Below are positions 24,334-37,300 of a DNA stretch of 64,000 bases, one piece after another. Source of the stretch: Macrotrachela quadricornifera (lineage: Eukaryota; Rotifera; Eurotatoria; Philodinida; Philodinidae); assembly GCA_022393335.1 (NCBI GenBank), contig JAJEKB010021763.1, positions 62,001 through 126,000 on the forward strand, read 5' to 3'. The notes under the pieces were generated by a model. That model was given only the letters and a program-made list of their open reading frames with translations. It had not been told where the DNA came from and ran no database searches. Position numbers and translations under genes: made by a program. Position 1 is the first letter of the stretch; each line of letters starts with the position of its first letter.

Positions 24334-25264
24334 GGTCACTACCATAGACTTCAATCGTAGTTTTTATTATCTAGTTTTAATCATTGAATAAATTGATTTT
24401 TTGAATAAAAAACAATGAACGTGTTGAAAATTTTCTGTTTGATAAAATGGAATCTGCGTTAAGAAATCTTACGCAGAAATGTTTTGAATAAGATGATACG
24501 AATACATTTCTGATTAATTATTCTATAACTGATACTAGAGAAAAGGATTTTCTACTATATACATGTAATCTTCTGTTTATGAAATAATAAATATAAATGT
24601 GGCACTCATTTCTGTAAATAATTTTGTTGGTATTATGAAATAAATGATCGAAACATTGAAATGAATCATTTTAAAAACTTATTTACAAATAAAAAAAAAC
24701 AACTTTTTCCAAAGAAAGCATATAAATGCAAAGCAGCCAATGCGTATTATTACAGTTCTATTTATCAAAGTTTCATTTTAATCATCTGAAGACTAGTTTG
24801 ACTGTAAAATTACGTAATATTCATCGGTTGAATACAACTAATGTTTCGATTATTTACAGCAATTAAGCGTTTTGTTAGTTGATCATCTTTCATTCCTATT
24901 TATCATAAACTGACATCAAATGAAATTAACAATTCATTTATATTTTACAAGAAAATATACCTGAAATGATCGCATATTTTCTCACATATATAACAGATAA
25001 CGAAACATGATCAATTTATATACAATCTAAGAGTGGAGAACATGTAGCTGTATTTAAAAGTTTATTTTTCCAACATATGTTCAGCATGTCAAGTATCTCT
25101 TCTATAATAAAATTCTAATGCTTTGATTTCTTGAAATAATTCATTTTGGTGTTGATATTGCCAATAAATAAATGTAAAATTTTCACAAGCACATCAAATT
25201 ATTTCATCAGAATGCTGTTGTGTGCAGTGGTCCTTTGTTTTTACTGGAGACCATTTCGATCATA
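24334..25264. other. Intergenic spacer
   Basis: AT-rich sequence with no gene recognised. A GC-richer patch near 25218-25260 (TGTGTGCAGTGGTCC...) resembles the patch near 10490. Confidence 0.35.
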
Positions 25265-26155
25265 ATCATTGAAGAGTCCGAAGTAGGTTGATTTATAAAT
25301 CGATATAAATAAATCGATTTATAAATCCTAATTTTTTTCCAGAAATTTAAAAAATTTATAAATATTTCCTGCATTTATAAATTGGCCTTATTTATATATT
25401 GCTTCTTGATTTATAAATACACCATCTGTTTATAACCACCTAACTATTTTTTTAAATCTGGTCTATTTATAAATGAATTCGTGATTTATAAATATAAAAA
25501 TGGTTTATAAATATCTGACTAATTTAAAAACGAATTTGTGGTTTATAAATATAGCAACAGTTAATAACTATTCGACTAATTTATAAATCCGACACTGATT
25601 TATAAACCAAGTGGATGTCTAATATCATTTCGTTGCTGAATTCTAAGCATTAAAACGAGTCATAAATACATAAACGATTCATAAAATCAGCAATATATCA
25701 GTAAAAAAAACGAAAAAAAAGTATCGAATAAGATAAAATGACAATGTCATATGTAGAAGAAGGAGAATCGATATGTATGAACTATTATTTAACAAAATGT
25801 CATTGGATTGCTCAGTAGCTCAGATGAATTTCTATCACAGTAAAAAAAACATGAGTGTAAGAAAGATGATGTGAGTGTTTTGTTTTTATTCTCAATGTAG
25901 ACAAAAATATCCTCATGTCGGAAATACAGCTCTGCTAAATCCACCGTTGCTGATATTCTGAATACAAAATAGATTTTTAAAAGTTTTGAGTTTTCTTTAC
26001 ATACGCTGATCGAATTATAAATGTCGACCCGATATATAAATCTCGACCCTATATATAAATCGCGACCCGATTTATAACCGTCCTAAATTTTTGAAATTTT
26101 TGTTGAATTTAAATTTTTGGAAAAATCATTTCGGACTCTACAATGATCATAATAA
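25265..26155. mobile_element. Element with inverted ends and dispersed TTTATAAAT motif
   Basis: The left end (ATCATTGAAGAGTCCGAA, about 25267-25284) and the right end (TTTCGGACTCTACAATGAT, about 26128-26146) are inverted copies. The short direct repeat ATCATA flanks the unit. From 25290 to 25610 the motif TTTATAAAT, or one-base variants, recurs irregularly about every 20-35 bases, some 14 times. A smaller cluster (TATATAAATCTCGACCC and similar) lies at 26015-26085. The motif is itself palindromic. No open frame is convincing. The repeats look like subterminal binding sites of a transposase, as in several DNA transposon groups. Confidence 0.55.
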
Positions 26156-27138
26156 AAATACGTTACTTCTTGTTTACTTGGAAATATTTCTACTAGTTAA
26201 ATCAAAATAAAAAACCAAAGAATAGGCATGCAGAAGTACAGCTCAGCGATAAAACAGAGAAGAAATAAAGATATTATAATCTACATTTTTTTCAGATCCA
26301 GTCAAAAATATTTTTCTGTGTTGGCTACACGCGTATATGTGTGTTCTCTTGTGTTTGCTTCATACTCGCGTATCTTGATATTTTTCCTTTTCTATTCTTA
26401 TTTTTTATTTGAATTCTTACTCATTGTCAATGATATGATTTTTTTTACTATGGATTATTTGCTGTACTGTGCAGTACAAATATTCACTTGCTACAAATAA
26501 ATATGAGAATTCAAGCCGGATCTTGCAAAAGAACACAGTGAACTGAGGCAATTACTATAAATAAATAAATCAAAAAAGGTGTTGAGTAATCTTGAGTGTG
26601 TTTCTAGGAGAGACAATTATCTTTCAAAGTATTTTCTAGAATCAATCATTTTTTAAAGCTTTCCTTAGTTTCGAAGAATTTCTCTAAATGTGCACTCCTT
26701 CATAAGGATAGATTCTGCATCTCTGATCACCCTTGTGTAAAAAAAGATATTAAAAAAAATACTCAATGTTTCAGATTTTTGATTGTCAAAAGTTGATTTT
26801 ACATTGAAAATAAGTATGATATTCGGGATCAGTATACAAAAGTACATCAAAATTGCACTTATACTTCTTCTCGAGTTTCATGAATAAAAGTTTAACTTCT
26901 ATTATACTGCGAGTCAGATTTTTAAGGAAAAGCCGAAAAAGATGTGTGAAAAAATGCTTTCCTTGAACTTGTGGTATTTCAGACGATAAATTCTCTCGTC
27001 TTCCTAATTGTATTGAGTTTTAAATAAAATCTTCTGACGCAAATACTGTATCATTAATTTCTCATTTTGAGCAATCCCAACAAAATGTCATTTATTAATT
27101 TGAGTTAAAAAAACCTTTGATTATATTTTTAAAATAGA
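26156..27138. other. Intergenic spacer
   Basis: AT-rich sequence without a recognised gene. An ORF at 26228-26500 is rich in Phe, Tyr and Leu and looks like translated AT-rich DNA rather than a protein family. Confidence 0.35.
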
Positions 27139-27310
27139 TTGTATGCATTTATCTTCATCATTAATTATCAGATATATATATATAACAGAATATGGCAGAT
27201 ATATCACGTATTTTTGGAATGTCAATAAGCACTTACGAGGTACTATTTGCTTTCGTTGCACTTAATAGCAATCAATTCTGTTCAATATTCTATTATACGA
27301 ACATGTTGGT
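27139..27310 (+). pseudogene. Decayed paralogue of the downstream GPCR
   Basis: Bases 27139-27215 match 29010-29085, including the upstream sequence (TCATCATTAATTATCAGA) and the first codons (ATGGCAGATAT... CGTATTTTTGG), giving MADISRIFGMS against MADIFRIFGLI. After a few codons the text jumps to a block like the GPCR's third helix end: TTAATAGCAATCAATTCTG against TTACTGTTAATCGATTCTG. The part in between is missing and no long frame remains. This is an internally deleted tandem copy. Confidence 0.65.
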
Positions 27311-29061
27311 CCATATTAATTGGGTAGAAATTTTTTATTTCGTGTTCTACAAATAAAAACTGCACCATTCGAAAGAGCACGAAAGACTGAATCTAATGAT
27401 GTAGTTCTCACGGAAGGATATTCCCAACACTAGCAAAAATTTTTAAAAAATTTCTGAATAAGCTGTGCGATAGAGATTCATCGTTCACCATTTTTTTTCT
27501 ACCGGCACATACATGTTCATGTAGATAGAAGTACGGTAGAGAACCTGTTTTCATATCGGAAAGAGAAGATGATTTTACAGTATTGAAAAGAATATTGTCA
27601 ATTTTTATCAATATTTACTCAAAATTTCTTAATGACTGTGATTGCCTAAATTTTAATATTTTATGCAGAGTTTTTCATAGTCGCTTGATGAATTTCGATA
27701 GAAAACTGGATTTTCAAGTAGTCTTGACCTTTTTTCTAACAAAAAATGACAAATAAAAACACTTTTTGCTAGCAAAAACTGCAAGAAAAATGTATAATTG
27801 TAATATTTTCTGCTTAGCACTTGCCAGAAAGGCATTTAAGAACAGTTGTTACTGAACTTTGGCTCCGTTCCACTCTTATCAATAATTGGCCACCCTGTTC
27901 AGATCATCCCGACCTTTCATAGTGATTGAAACGAATATGTTACATGTTTTCGCAGTTTATCTGCTATTGATAATGACTCTTTGTTTCTTATCTTAAGAAT
28001 TTATTAGAGAAAATGTTTATAAAGTCGTAGAAAAAAAATTGAATGATCTGAACGTCATAACAACGAGAAAAATAAAAGCAATATTCTTTTCAATCCCTCA
28101 AAAAGTCTATTTCTATGTTTCGCTACACTGTTGATGAACTTAGTCTTTAAAGGAAAAAGGTTCTGAAATAAGTTTGATAAGAGAGAAAGTTATGTGCATT
28201 TATAAAGTAACTAGAACTTACGCGATACTCTTTATATTTATGATTTTATTATAACTTTTAACTCGGTTCAGTTCGTAAGAAACACCAATCGATCCCATTT
28301 CTGATAGGTGATATGTAAACACGTTGCATATCATTGCACTATAGAATGTATGAACAAGAAAGCGATTATTTAGCCTATTCAAGTAGTAATATACGTGATG
28401 AAATATCACGTAAACCATCACTGAGTTTAAGTAGCGGTTGATAATCATTGTATTTATTATTCAAATGAACGCATTATAGAACTTAGTTTTAATGAGGAAA
28501 ACTTGAAGTGAATACTAAAAATAGTAAAAAACTACAATGCCTCATAACAAACTTAAAAATATTCTCGGCAGATATTCTACTCCTTCTTTATCTTTTGCGT
28601 AATAGAGATAGAATATCAATGTCATCTTATTCACCTGCAGTTACATTTGATTTTTTTTTCTTTTCTTAAAACTATTGAAAGATCAAAATTTCACATTGAA
28701 TTAGTATCAAAATTATTTGATTATTCGAGGTGAATGGAAATATGTAACAAGATTCTACTGTAAAACTTGAGACATTTAAGAAAATATATTCTGTCATTTT
28801 TCTTGTTCTATTGCGTTTTGAATAATGCTTCTTTACGATAAACGGTGTGTAATTAACGTGTGAATCTGACGAAAAAAATATATCTTTTAAGAACTAATAC
28901 ATTAGATCTCGTGCGTGTTGCTTTTAACAATGCCGACAATATACCACCTCCTCACTCTATAAGTTGACTTTAAAAAAAATCTTCGGTTGCGTTGTTTGAA
29001 AAAGGTTATCTACAATCTATTCATTTACTCTCATCATTAATTATCAGACGTATATCAGAAC
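27311..29061. other. Intergenic spacer upstream of the GPCR
   Basis: AT-rich sequence without a recognised gene or RNA. It contains the promoter of the GPCR. The last 50 bases are shared with the pseudogene at 27139. Confidence 0.35.
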
Positions 29062-29998
29062 ATGGCAGATATTTTCCGTATTTTTGGTCTAATCAGAATA
29101 GGTGTTTTTGGAATGATTATTGTTCTCAATTTAATTTATTCTCTTTCAATATTACTTGTTCCTCGTTTTCTTCATCGTATTAATCTACTTACACTTAATA
29201 TTTGTTTTGCTATGATATGCAGTTCAACTTATTGGTTTGGCTATTTTATTATGTATGAATTTTATATTGAATATTTATTTACAGCACAAACGTGTACTTT
29301 TCTATTTTATATACAATTGATAAGTACTTGTATAATACCATTTGCATTTGCTACACTTACTGTTAATCGATTCTGTGCAATAATCTATCCTACAAAGACG
29401 TTTTTTAAAACAAGAAAATTTGTAGCAATCTGTGTTGCATGTCAATGGATAATTGTTTGTGTTATGTCATTACCGTTTATAATAAATCTCGAACCGGTAA
29501 ATGAATTTTTTTTTTATATTCAACTAAATTTTTAGCTTCAAAAGAATGTTATTTTTTAAATCTTATTATTTTTAGTATTGCTATACTCCACGTTGGATGC
29601 CCATATATACAGTCATTATTGGTATCATAGTTCCGGGATTAATCACTCTTATTATCAACCTTTGCATTTTCAAATATGCTTATAAGTCATCACGTCGAAT
29701 TCGTCCGCAAATTGAATCAACACTTACAAATGTAACTATGGGTCAGCAGACAAAAATTAGTCGTCGTGATATACATTTATTAAAACATACAATCCTTATG
29801 TTTTCCATGATGGCTATTGGATGGAGTCCAATTTTTACTCTTGTGGCAGTTGATTACAATTTTACTGTTAATCCACTCATCTATACTACTTTACAAATGG
29901 TAGCTGTTTTAAGTTCTTTTGTTTGTGTAGTCAATTTATTTTTATACAATCATGAATTAAGACAATATATAAAGCAAAAAATTTTCCCATGTTTTTAA
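29062..29998 (+). CDS. Rhodopsin-like (class A) orphan GPCR
   Basis: Exons 29062-29496 and 29576-29998 join in phase 0 to give 285 residues. Seven hydrophobic helices can be traced. The end of helix 3 has LTVNRFCAIIYPTK, where NRF stands for the usual DRY and the following residues match the rhodopsin-family second loop. Helix 4 has CVACQWIIVCVMSLPF. Helix 6 has HTILMFSMMAIGWSPIFTL, with W-x-P. Helix 7 has VCVVNLFLYNHELRQYIK, where NLFLY replaces the NPxxY motif. The product is short, with a brief C-terminal tail (KQKIFPCF, a possible palmitoylated Cys). Ligand unknown; such divergent receptors form large lineage-specific families in rotifers and molluscs. A pseudogene copy lies 1.9 kb upstream. 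Confidence 0.82.
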
Positions 29999-32900
29999 AT
30001 TTACTTAATTTTTCTGTTCTCTAAACGTTTATAAACACAAATAAAATTTATAGAACTACCGTATAATATAATACTAGTTTTTAAACTGATTATGGATAAG
30101 AAAATAAAATAAATATAAATAAACTTGTTCATTATCAAATATTACTTGTAACAAAAAGAAAGAAAAGAGAATAATGTTTATGGATGAAATAACATTGGAC
30201 AATCAAAGAAAATGAGATAAAAAGATGACTGTTTCTCTGCTGTTGATGATAATTAAGTTTGAAAGCAACATGAATGCATTGAATGTATTGATGGAAAGAG
30301 ATAGTAGACTGGTTGGATTGACTATAATTATAATGAGTATTTCGCAAGGCAGAATAGAGTTAGAAATCCTACAATAGATGGAGGGAAGAAAATGAAATGA
30401 GATTAAATTAATAATGATGTACATACTTGATGATTCGATAATCAATGTTGAATTTGTTTGTTATCCGACTTATAAGTTCCAAGAAGTAGATAACGATTAT
30501 TTTCTGATAGATAAGAATATTGATTGCAATAATTGAATATATTAATTTTGTTGTTTCGTTCTCATGATATCTAAGTGTCGTTCATTCATAAAAAATATGG
30601 TACTGAATTCTTAATCAGTATATTCAATCAACAACTTTTCGGGTTTAATTACAAAATTTTATATAAACAATAAAAATGATAAATGTTATGATTCATATAA
30701 TTATTATAAAGAAGCTGTATCAGATGGAGCATTTTACAGATTGCGTTGTTATGTTGATAAGCTTTAAATAAAGTTATTGCACCGAAATAATGCTCAATAA
30801 GTATATTAGTTGAAAATATATATTTTCATCAGAGTTTTGATGTTTAGTGGAGCAGATATTGTGCTATTTTATATCAGTTTGGTTCATATGATCATCTATC
30901 TAAATAATTTATGTTGTATTTTCGCCTATGCATTTTTGAAGCGTTATAAACAAATGTATGATAAATCAATTCATTGATCTGTATAAAAGTCTCTTAACGA
31001 TGTGTACATAGAATGAGAATAGATTTCTGACATATTCTTCCTTTCCTCAAAATCAAGATTTTTACGATATCAAAGAGTATGTTAAAAGGTAGCAAAATGA
31101 TAAGCACAATGACATTTTGCATGTGAGAAACCGATGAATAATGAATCTTTTTTAATCGATCGTGATAGCGACAATGAAATCAATGAAATATTTTCCTATA
31201 ATCTACAAATTAAATACTCAATAGAAATCAATCTAGTAGTATATTTACAAGAAACAATGAAGAGAAAATAATTTTTATAGATGAACTAACATACGATAAT
31301 AGTAGCAAGGTTGACAAGAATAAAATACATGATAATTTAATGTTGATAGTAATTGAAGTTGAAAACAATATGAATGCATTGAATATGATGATGAAGATGA
31401 ATAATAGACAGGTTGAATTGACTCAATGATAATAAGTATCTAGAAAGGTGGAGAGAATATTAAACTATTGTTTACTGTTTGTAATTGAGACTAATCGAGA
31501 GTTAGTATTCTGTGAGTAGGGATGCAGTTGAAGTGAAACGAGAATAAGCGAAAAATGATGTATACACTTGATAATTCAAAAACAAATCTTGAACTTGGTT
31601 TATTGTTCGCCTTATTAGTTCAAAGTAGTAAATAACGATTACTTGTTGATAAATGAGCATTTTGATTGTAGAATATAAGAAGAATAAATTGTTATTGAAC
31701 TGTAAGAGATCCTCTTGATTTCAATTTAGAAGAGGGGATGGTTGATTGTAATATTTGCAATAGATGTTCGTGTACCTTTTCAAAATAAAATGATCATTGC
31801 ATTTATCACCTGTCGACACAGTTCATTTATTTGATCCAATTAAAGATAAAATATAATTAAAGACTTTCTTGATAAATATGCCTAGTGTAATTATTACTTA
31901 TTTTAGATGCGGTTAAATCCTAATAAGATATGAAGTAAAAAGCTTGTTATATTTACGAAAAAACATTTATAACTAATTAAGTTTAGTGTAGTTGATGAAA
32001 TTTTATTTTTTGATTTTGTTCTGCTAGACTTTTAGACAATTAATAAAATGAATAATAGTGGTAAATACTATACGTACAATATCTATAGTTCTGTATCTCA
32101 TTTAATTGATTTGTCGAGTACTAATATATTTTATATAGAATTTTAATGACATTTTGGAAAAGAAATATTAATAAACTGTTTTTTCATTTATTAACTATCA
32201 TGCATATGGAATAATTTATTCATTCAAACAAAGGTTGAAACAGGTTTCAATACATAGCTTGTATTATATACAGTATGGAAATCTGAATATTTTTGTTCTA
32301 TAGATTGTTTTTAAAAACATCACATTGACTATATACTAAAATAAATGGTGATTGTAAGTTGACCGAAACATATTAAAAACTGTTTGTTATAAATAATAAT
32401 ACTTGTACAAAAACGTAGCTACAATTCCTATTTCAATTAAAGAATTATCATTGGTATGAATTGTTTCGATCACGATGAGCTTTGTGTGAAACTAAAAGAG
32501 AAAACATGAAAAACATCTGCACATTTCTAGAATAGACTTAGTACATGTTAAAGGGAATTCCTTTCTTTGTAACATATAGCAAGATAATAAATAGGTATTT
32601 TCTGATTAATTCACTTCTTTATTTACTAAATTTCGAGTCCCTTATGTTGCGCCCAATGCATACACACTTATGCACATGAAAAAAATCGGGGAAACAAAAC
32701 AGAAAGAATATGAGAATTTTAATTATTCTCATGGGCAAAGAAAGAGAAAAAAATTGACTTAGATGAACAATATCTAATGGAGGAGAGAAAAGAAGGAAAA
32801 ACGACATATTCATAGGTACACATATTTATACACGAGCATGTGCTCACTAGTTGATACAAAAAAAGAAAAAAATATATGTATACATGAAGATTATTAGAGT

Positions 32901-33232
32901 TAAAAAAAATGCGGATACTTATAAAAGGGATACAAAAAGAAAAATAATCAGTGAAGAAGTAGAGAAACTTCTTCTCGAACAATAATATTAGTCAAAAGAA
33001 ATGGGTCATAAAAGAAGAACAGCTGATAAAGAACATATATATGAATATAAAGAAAAGAACAGAGAACAGAAAATGATAACGTTAAATCTATATGACGAGA
33101 GCAATATGTAACAGTTAAGATTCTATTCTAACAGTACATTTATTGTGAGAGTTTGTTTTTTGATTCTTTTCTATTTCATATCGATTTCAGTTGTTACAAT
33201 TGTGGCATGTTTATACATCAAGATTATAATGA
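29999..33232. other. Long intergenic stretch with an old internal duplication
   Basis: About 3.2 kb without a recognisable gene. Two blocks, about 30125-30560 and 31235-31690, are diverged direct copies. Shared phrases include CAACATGAATGCATTGAATG / CAATATGAATGCATTGAATA and CTGGTTGGATTGACT / CAGGTTGAATTGACT. Neither copy has a convincing reading frame on either strand. Confidence 0.5.
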
Positions 33233-34390
33233 TTAAAAATATATCGAACTTCTTCTTAGACTCATTCGTTGTAGTTTAGGTATTTTACTGGATGGAGCAC
33301 TCAAGAAATGTAACCACTCAGCCATACAGATAATCAAACGATTCGCATACAATTGTTGTGTCCACGTTTGTGGAATACTTTGATAACCATAGTAGGCACC
33401 CGCCAGTTGACCATATATTGCAGTTGTAGTATCTGTATCGTCGCCCAAGTTGACAGCATTTAGTGCACCTTCTTCAAAAGAGTTTGAACTCCAAAATGCC
33501 CATAAAGCTGCTTCAAGTGCTGAAGCACAATATCCAGTACCTCGAATTCCATCTTTATAACCTCCTGGTCGTTTATACGAACCATTAGCGATAGTAAGAA
33601 TTTTACTGTGGAGAGGTTTAGGACCAAACCAGTGACGATGATTATTATAAAACTGATTACTAAGAAGGCTTTTTTTCGATTCACCATTAACAGCAGCAAC
33701 GATTAGAGCTGCATAATAACGGCATGCATCGATAGCTACATCGTTACCATGTGTTAGACGAGCACTTTTTCCAGAAAGTTCCACAGCCAAACGAGGTGTT
33801 CGATGGTAGAAAAGTGGTACAGGAGCAAGACGCATTAGTGCGCCATTTCCAGCAGCATTTGGTACACTACAATTGACATTAAACTTAATTTGTTTAATAA
33901 TATGAAGAGGTAATTGATCAATTTCATCTTCGGTCTGATAGCCAAAATACTTTTTTAATTGCTTCTGACGACGAGAAAACTCTTCTAATGAGTTACGAGT
34001 TGAATTACCGATGTCAAAACATCGTCCAATAGAAGATAGATAACCATACTTATACCACCATTTATAACGAACCAACTGATCATAAGGATTAAAACCTTTG
34101 TGAGTAATAAGTGATGATGCAAGACATAGAGCCATAGAAGTATCATCTGTCCATTCACCTGCTGCTAAACCCCATGTACCACCACCCATCATATCATAAA
34201 CAGGATGTTCAACAAAATATTGTCGAGGCCGAAATTCTACGGATGCTCCAAGTGCATCACCCAATGCTAAACCAATAAGTGAACCTTTAATTCGATTAAG
34301 AATTACAGGATCTAGTGATCCAACTGGTGGTTGAACAATTTTAATGTTGGCAGGAAGTATATTTTCATGAGGAGAAGGAAATTGTAGCAT
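33233..34390 (-). CDS. ADP-ribosylglycohydrolase (DraG/ARH family)
   Basis: A single open frame of 385 residues from the Met at 34390 (MLQFPSPHENILPANIKIVQ); the frame opens further upstream, but that part is AT-rich and unlike the family. ADP-ribosylglycohydrolases remove ADP-ribose from proteins or from ADP-ribosylated metabolites, using two Mg ions. The family core is complete: IKGSLIGLALGDALGASVEF near the start, the metal motif GEWTDDTSMALCLA, then NAAGNGALMRLAPVPLFY and RLTHGNDVAIDACRYY, and the second metal motif AVNLGDDTDTTTAIYGQLAG, followed by GAYYGYQSIP. No intron is visible, unlike most neighbours. Together with the bacteria-like architecture this makes horizontal acquisition possible. 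It is closer to bacterial Tri1/DraG-type hydrolases than I would expect of ARH1, but this needs a tree. Confidence 0.9.
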   Translation of the reverse strand: MLQFPSPHENILPANIKIVQPPVGSLDPVILNRIKGSLIGLALGDALGASVEFRPRQYFVEHPVYDMMGGGTWGLAAGEWTDDTSMALCLASSLITHKGFNPYDQLVRYKWWYKYGYLSSIGRCFDIGNSTRNSLEEFSRRQKQLKKYFGYQTEDEIDQLPLHIIKQIKFNVNCSVPNAAGNGALMRLAPVPLFYHRTPRLAVELSGKSARLTHGNDVAIDACRYYAALIVAAVNGESKKSLLSNQFYNNHRHWFGPKPLHSKILTIANGSYKRPGGYKDGIRGTGYCASALEAALWAFWSSNSFEEGALNAVNLGDDTDTTTAIYGQLAGAYYGYQSIPQTWTQQLYANRLIICMAEWLHFLSAPSSKIPKLQRMSLRRSSIYF

Positions 34391-37300
34391 TATTATAGAA
34401 ATAAATCTAGAATAGAATATTAACGATGAAATTTTTTTACTAATGAACATCAAGCTTAAATTTAAATTCGAATCATATAAAATGATTGCTAAATAGTAAT
34501 AAATCAAAAAAGATGGAAATGTTTGAGTTAGAACATTCAAGGTAATGATGATCAATTGTTATACTGTGAAAAGATCGAAAATTTCCTCATTCATTTAATC
34601 AAATAAATAAAATAAAATAAAACAAAAATTAATTTGTATTGCATGTCTATTTTAAAATATTTGATCATTCAAATGAAGTATGAAAGGACAGAAAATGAAG
34701 ATAACGTAGAATTATACACAATCATTTAGTATTGAAAAAGTAGTTATATAAATGCTTGAAACTATGAAAATGTATTGATATTTACAGTATTCTTGCCTAT
34801 ATGTGAAAGAAAAAGAAAGAAAGTGTAACAAGGTCTTTTTTCGATCTTTTTCATAATACATATTCAGTCATTTATTACTGAATAGATACTAGTGTATGCA
34901 GTATGTAATGTCAACAGTACAATAGAACCTGGCTACGATTATTCTCGTTGAAATAAATGCCAAAACTTCACAAAAAAATCACCATTAACCCTTTGATTAC
35001 CGTCGACGCATATATGCGTCATGGGTTGTATCATCGCGGAAAACTAACGCAATTACCTATAATACATACTTTGGCGAATACGTTTCCATAAAAACAAGTG
35101 TCAACCAGCAATAGTTTCCCATAGCATCATTTTATTACGTTCCGTGGTAGATTCCTGCGATGGAAGATCTAAATATGCGTGATGTACAATCACGCCAATT
35201 TACGTGTGTTTATCTTAAATCAGTAAACAAATGATAAAACATACTGTCATGCGTGGGTTAGCTTTCAAAAGAAAATATTTCACTTACAAATCGTTACATG
35301 TCTTATTCATTTTCATGCATCAGATATTTTAGCGTTAGCGACTAATGTTTAAACGTCATTCTATCATTATTCATCGTTACATATGCTACCCTCTTTTTAT
35401 GCATCATATACTTTCATGTATGTTAATAAATGTTTCTTTCTTATCGAACGCTACATTATTACCCATCGTTAATTATATTACTAATAGTAATGCATGAAAT
35501 ATTTTCATTTTCTATGTCCTTTATTTCTCTAAGACACTTCAGACAGGACGCATATTTGTAACATATGAAGTATATTTTTTCGTCCAGATCGTTGTGATAT
35601 TAAATGTTTTTTGTCAACTTAAGTAGCAAAATAATTTTAAAAAAAATTTTTTATATTTCTCTAACATATATAATAATATTTCTTCATTCTTTATATAAAA
35701 TTCCTTTTACATGAAAGTAAGAAATGCAAATGAATACAATTTATATCATAAAAATTGACGGTTTTATCACAATAATTTACATATTCATTATGACGATTTA
35801 TCCTTGTCCTAATACTTGAGTTTGGGACTATGATTAAGATAACTTCTTCAAAACATAATTCTAATCACATAGAGTCTCGATAATTGTACTGCAAAATAAT
35901 TTACACTTTTTGGTATTATTTATATATATGAGACAATGCACTATATAGATATATAATATATGCTATCCATAATACTTGATTTAGCAATAAAAAGTAAGAT
36001 AATTTTGAGTTCAATGAAACTCGAATGGATTGATCAAATTTGCACGAAAAATTAAGCTTGTTTTCTTGAATCTAAAAATAATGATATGTTATATTTAATT
36101 TCAAACCCTTCTTGAAATGTAAACTAAAAGTTATTATAGAAAACGTTAGTCTGTCAAATATCTAATATATATCTCAAGATTAAAAATTGATTCATTAATA
36201 ATTATTATCAGATAATGTAACTTCATTTTTTATAAATATTTTTTTCAATATTTTTTAGTTCGATTGTACTAAAAACATTTGTCATTATTCACGTAAACTA
36301 TATAATTATAAATTAGATTAGTTTCTGGAACGTTCATTGTTTCGTTTTTTGTTCGTAAACATAGATGGAAAAATACATGTTGAATAATGAATGACAATAA
36401 TGTCATGTTTACTCACATTCATAAATGATAGAGTTACACGTTTTGAGAACTGTTCTTACTTGAAGCACTTATGCTTACATTACTAGTTTAAAATCTATTT
36501 CCATTGTTAGATATCTTTAAATTTCTTCTGTATGTTAAAATAGTTCTGCAAATAAGACTAATAGATGAAAGCAAGTTAACTTCCTTGATTTGAAAGTTTG
36601 AATAATAGTTTATTGTTGATACATATCTAATATGAAAAATATTTTATGTCCATTTCTGTTAAATATATCTACTAAAAGCATAATTTGAGAGGAAAAATTT
36701 TATTGAATTAAATAAATATTTATAAATTGTTCTGCTTCTATTGTTCAATTTTATTTTATAAGATGTTTCATTAATGGCTTAGATTTTTTTAGACTATTTT
36801 TTCTATAAAAATATGTACTAGATAAAATAAACAATTGTATAAATTTATGAAACTTTACTAAAAGTTTCGAAGGAGAATGGATGAGAATTTAGGATAGATA
36901 ACGAGACTAAACAGATCAGAATGTAAGTTGATAATGATCATGGTTGATAACTATACCACATAGCAACCATCTGAAATGGGATCTATTTCATTTGGGAACT
37001 AACTAGATTTCATATGATGTCATTTTTTCAATATGCTGTTTAGAACATTTCATGTAGTATTATTGACTGCATGTATAATTAATTTCCTCTAGTGGATTGA
37101 TATTGTCCTAAAGTTTTATTTGTTTGAGAAGAAATTTCAACGAGCATTTCATTATAGAATATTCCTTCTAATAAGATGCGTAAGAAAACGTTATTGTCAC
37201 TATGTTTATTTCGTATATTATAATAATAAATACACTTATCTATATCTCCAGATTTTCAACGAATTTTATGACATTAATTCTACTGATTTAGACTTTTCTA

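Noticed and set aside
25290..25610. CRISPR-like array
   Set aside because: The TTTATAAAT units are too short and irregularly spaced, spacers are AT-rich filler, there are no cas genes and the genome is eukaryotic.
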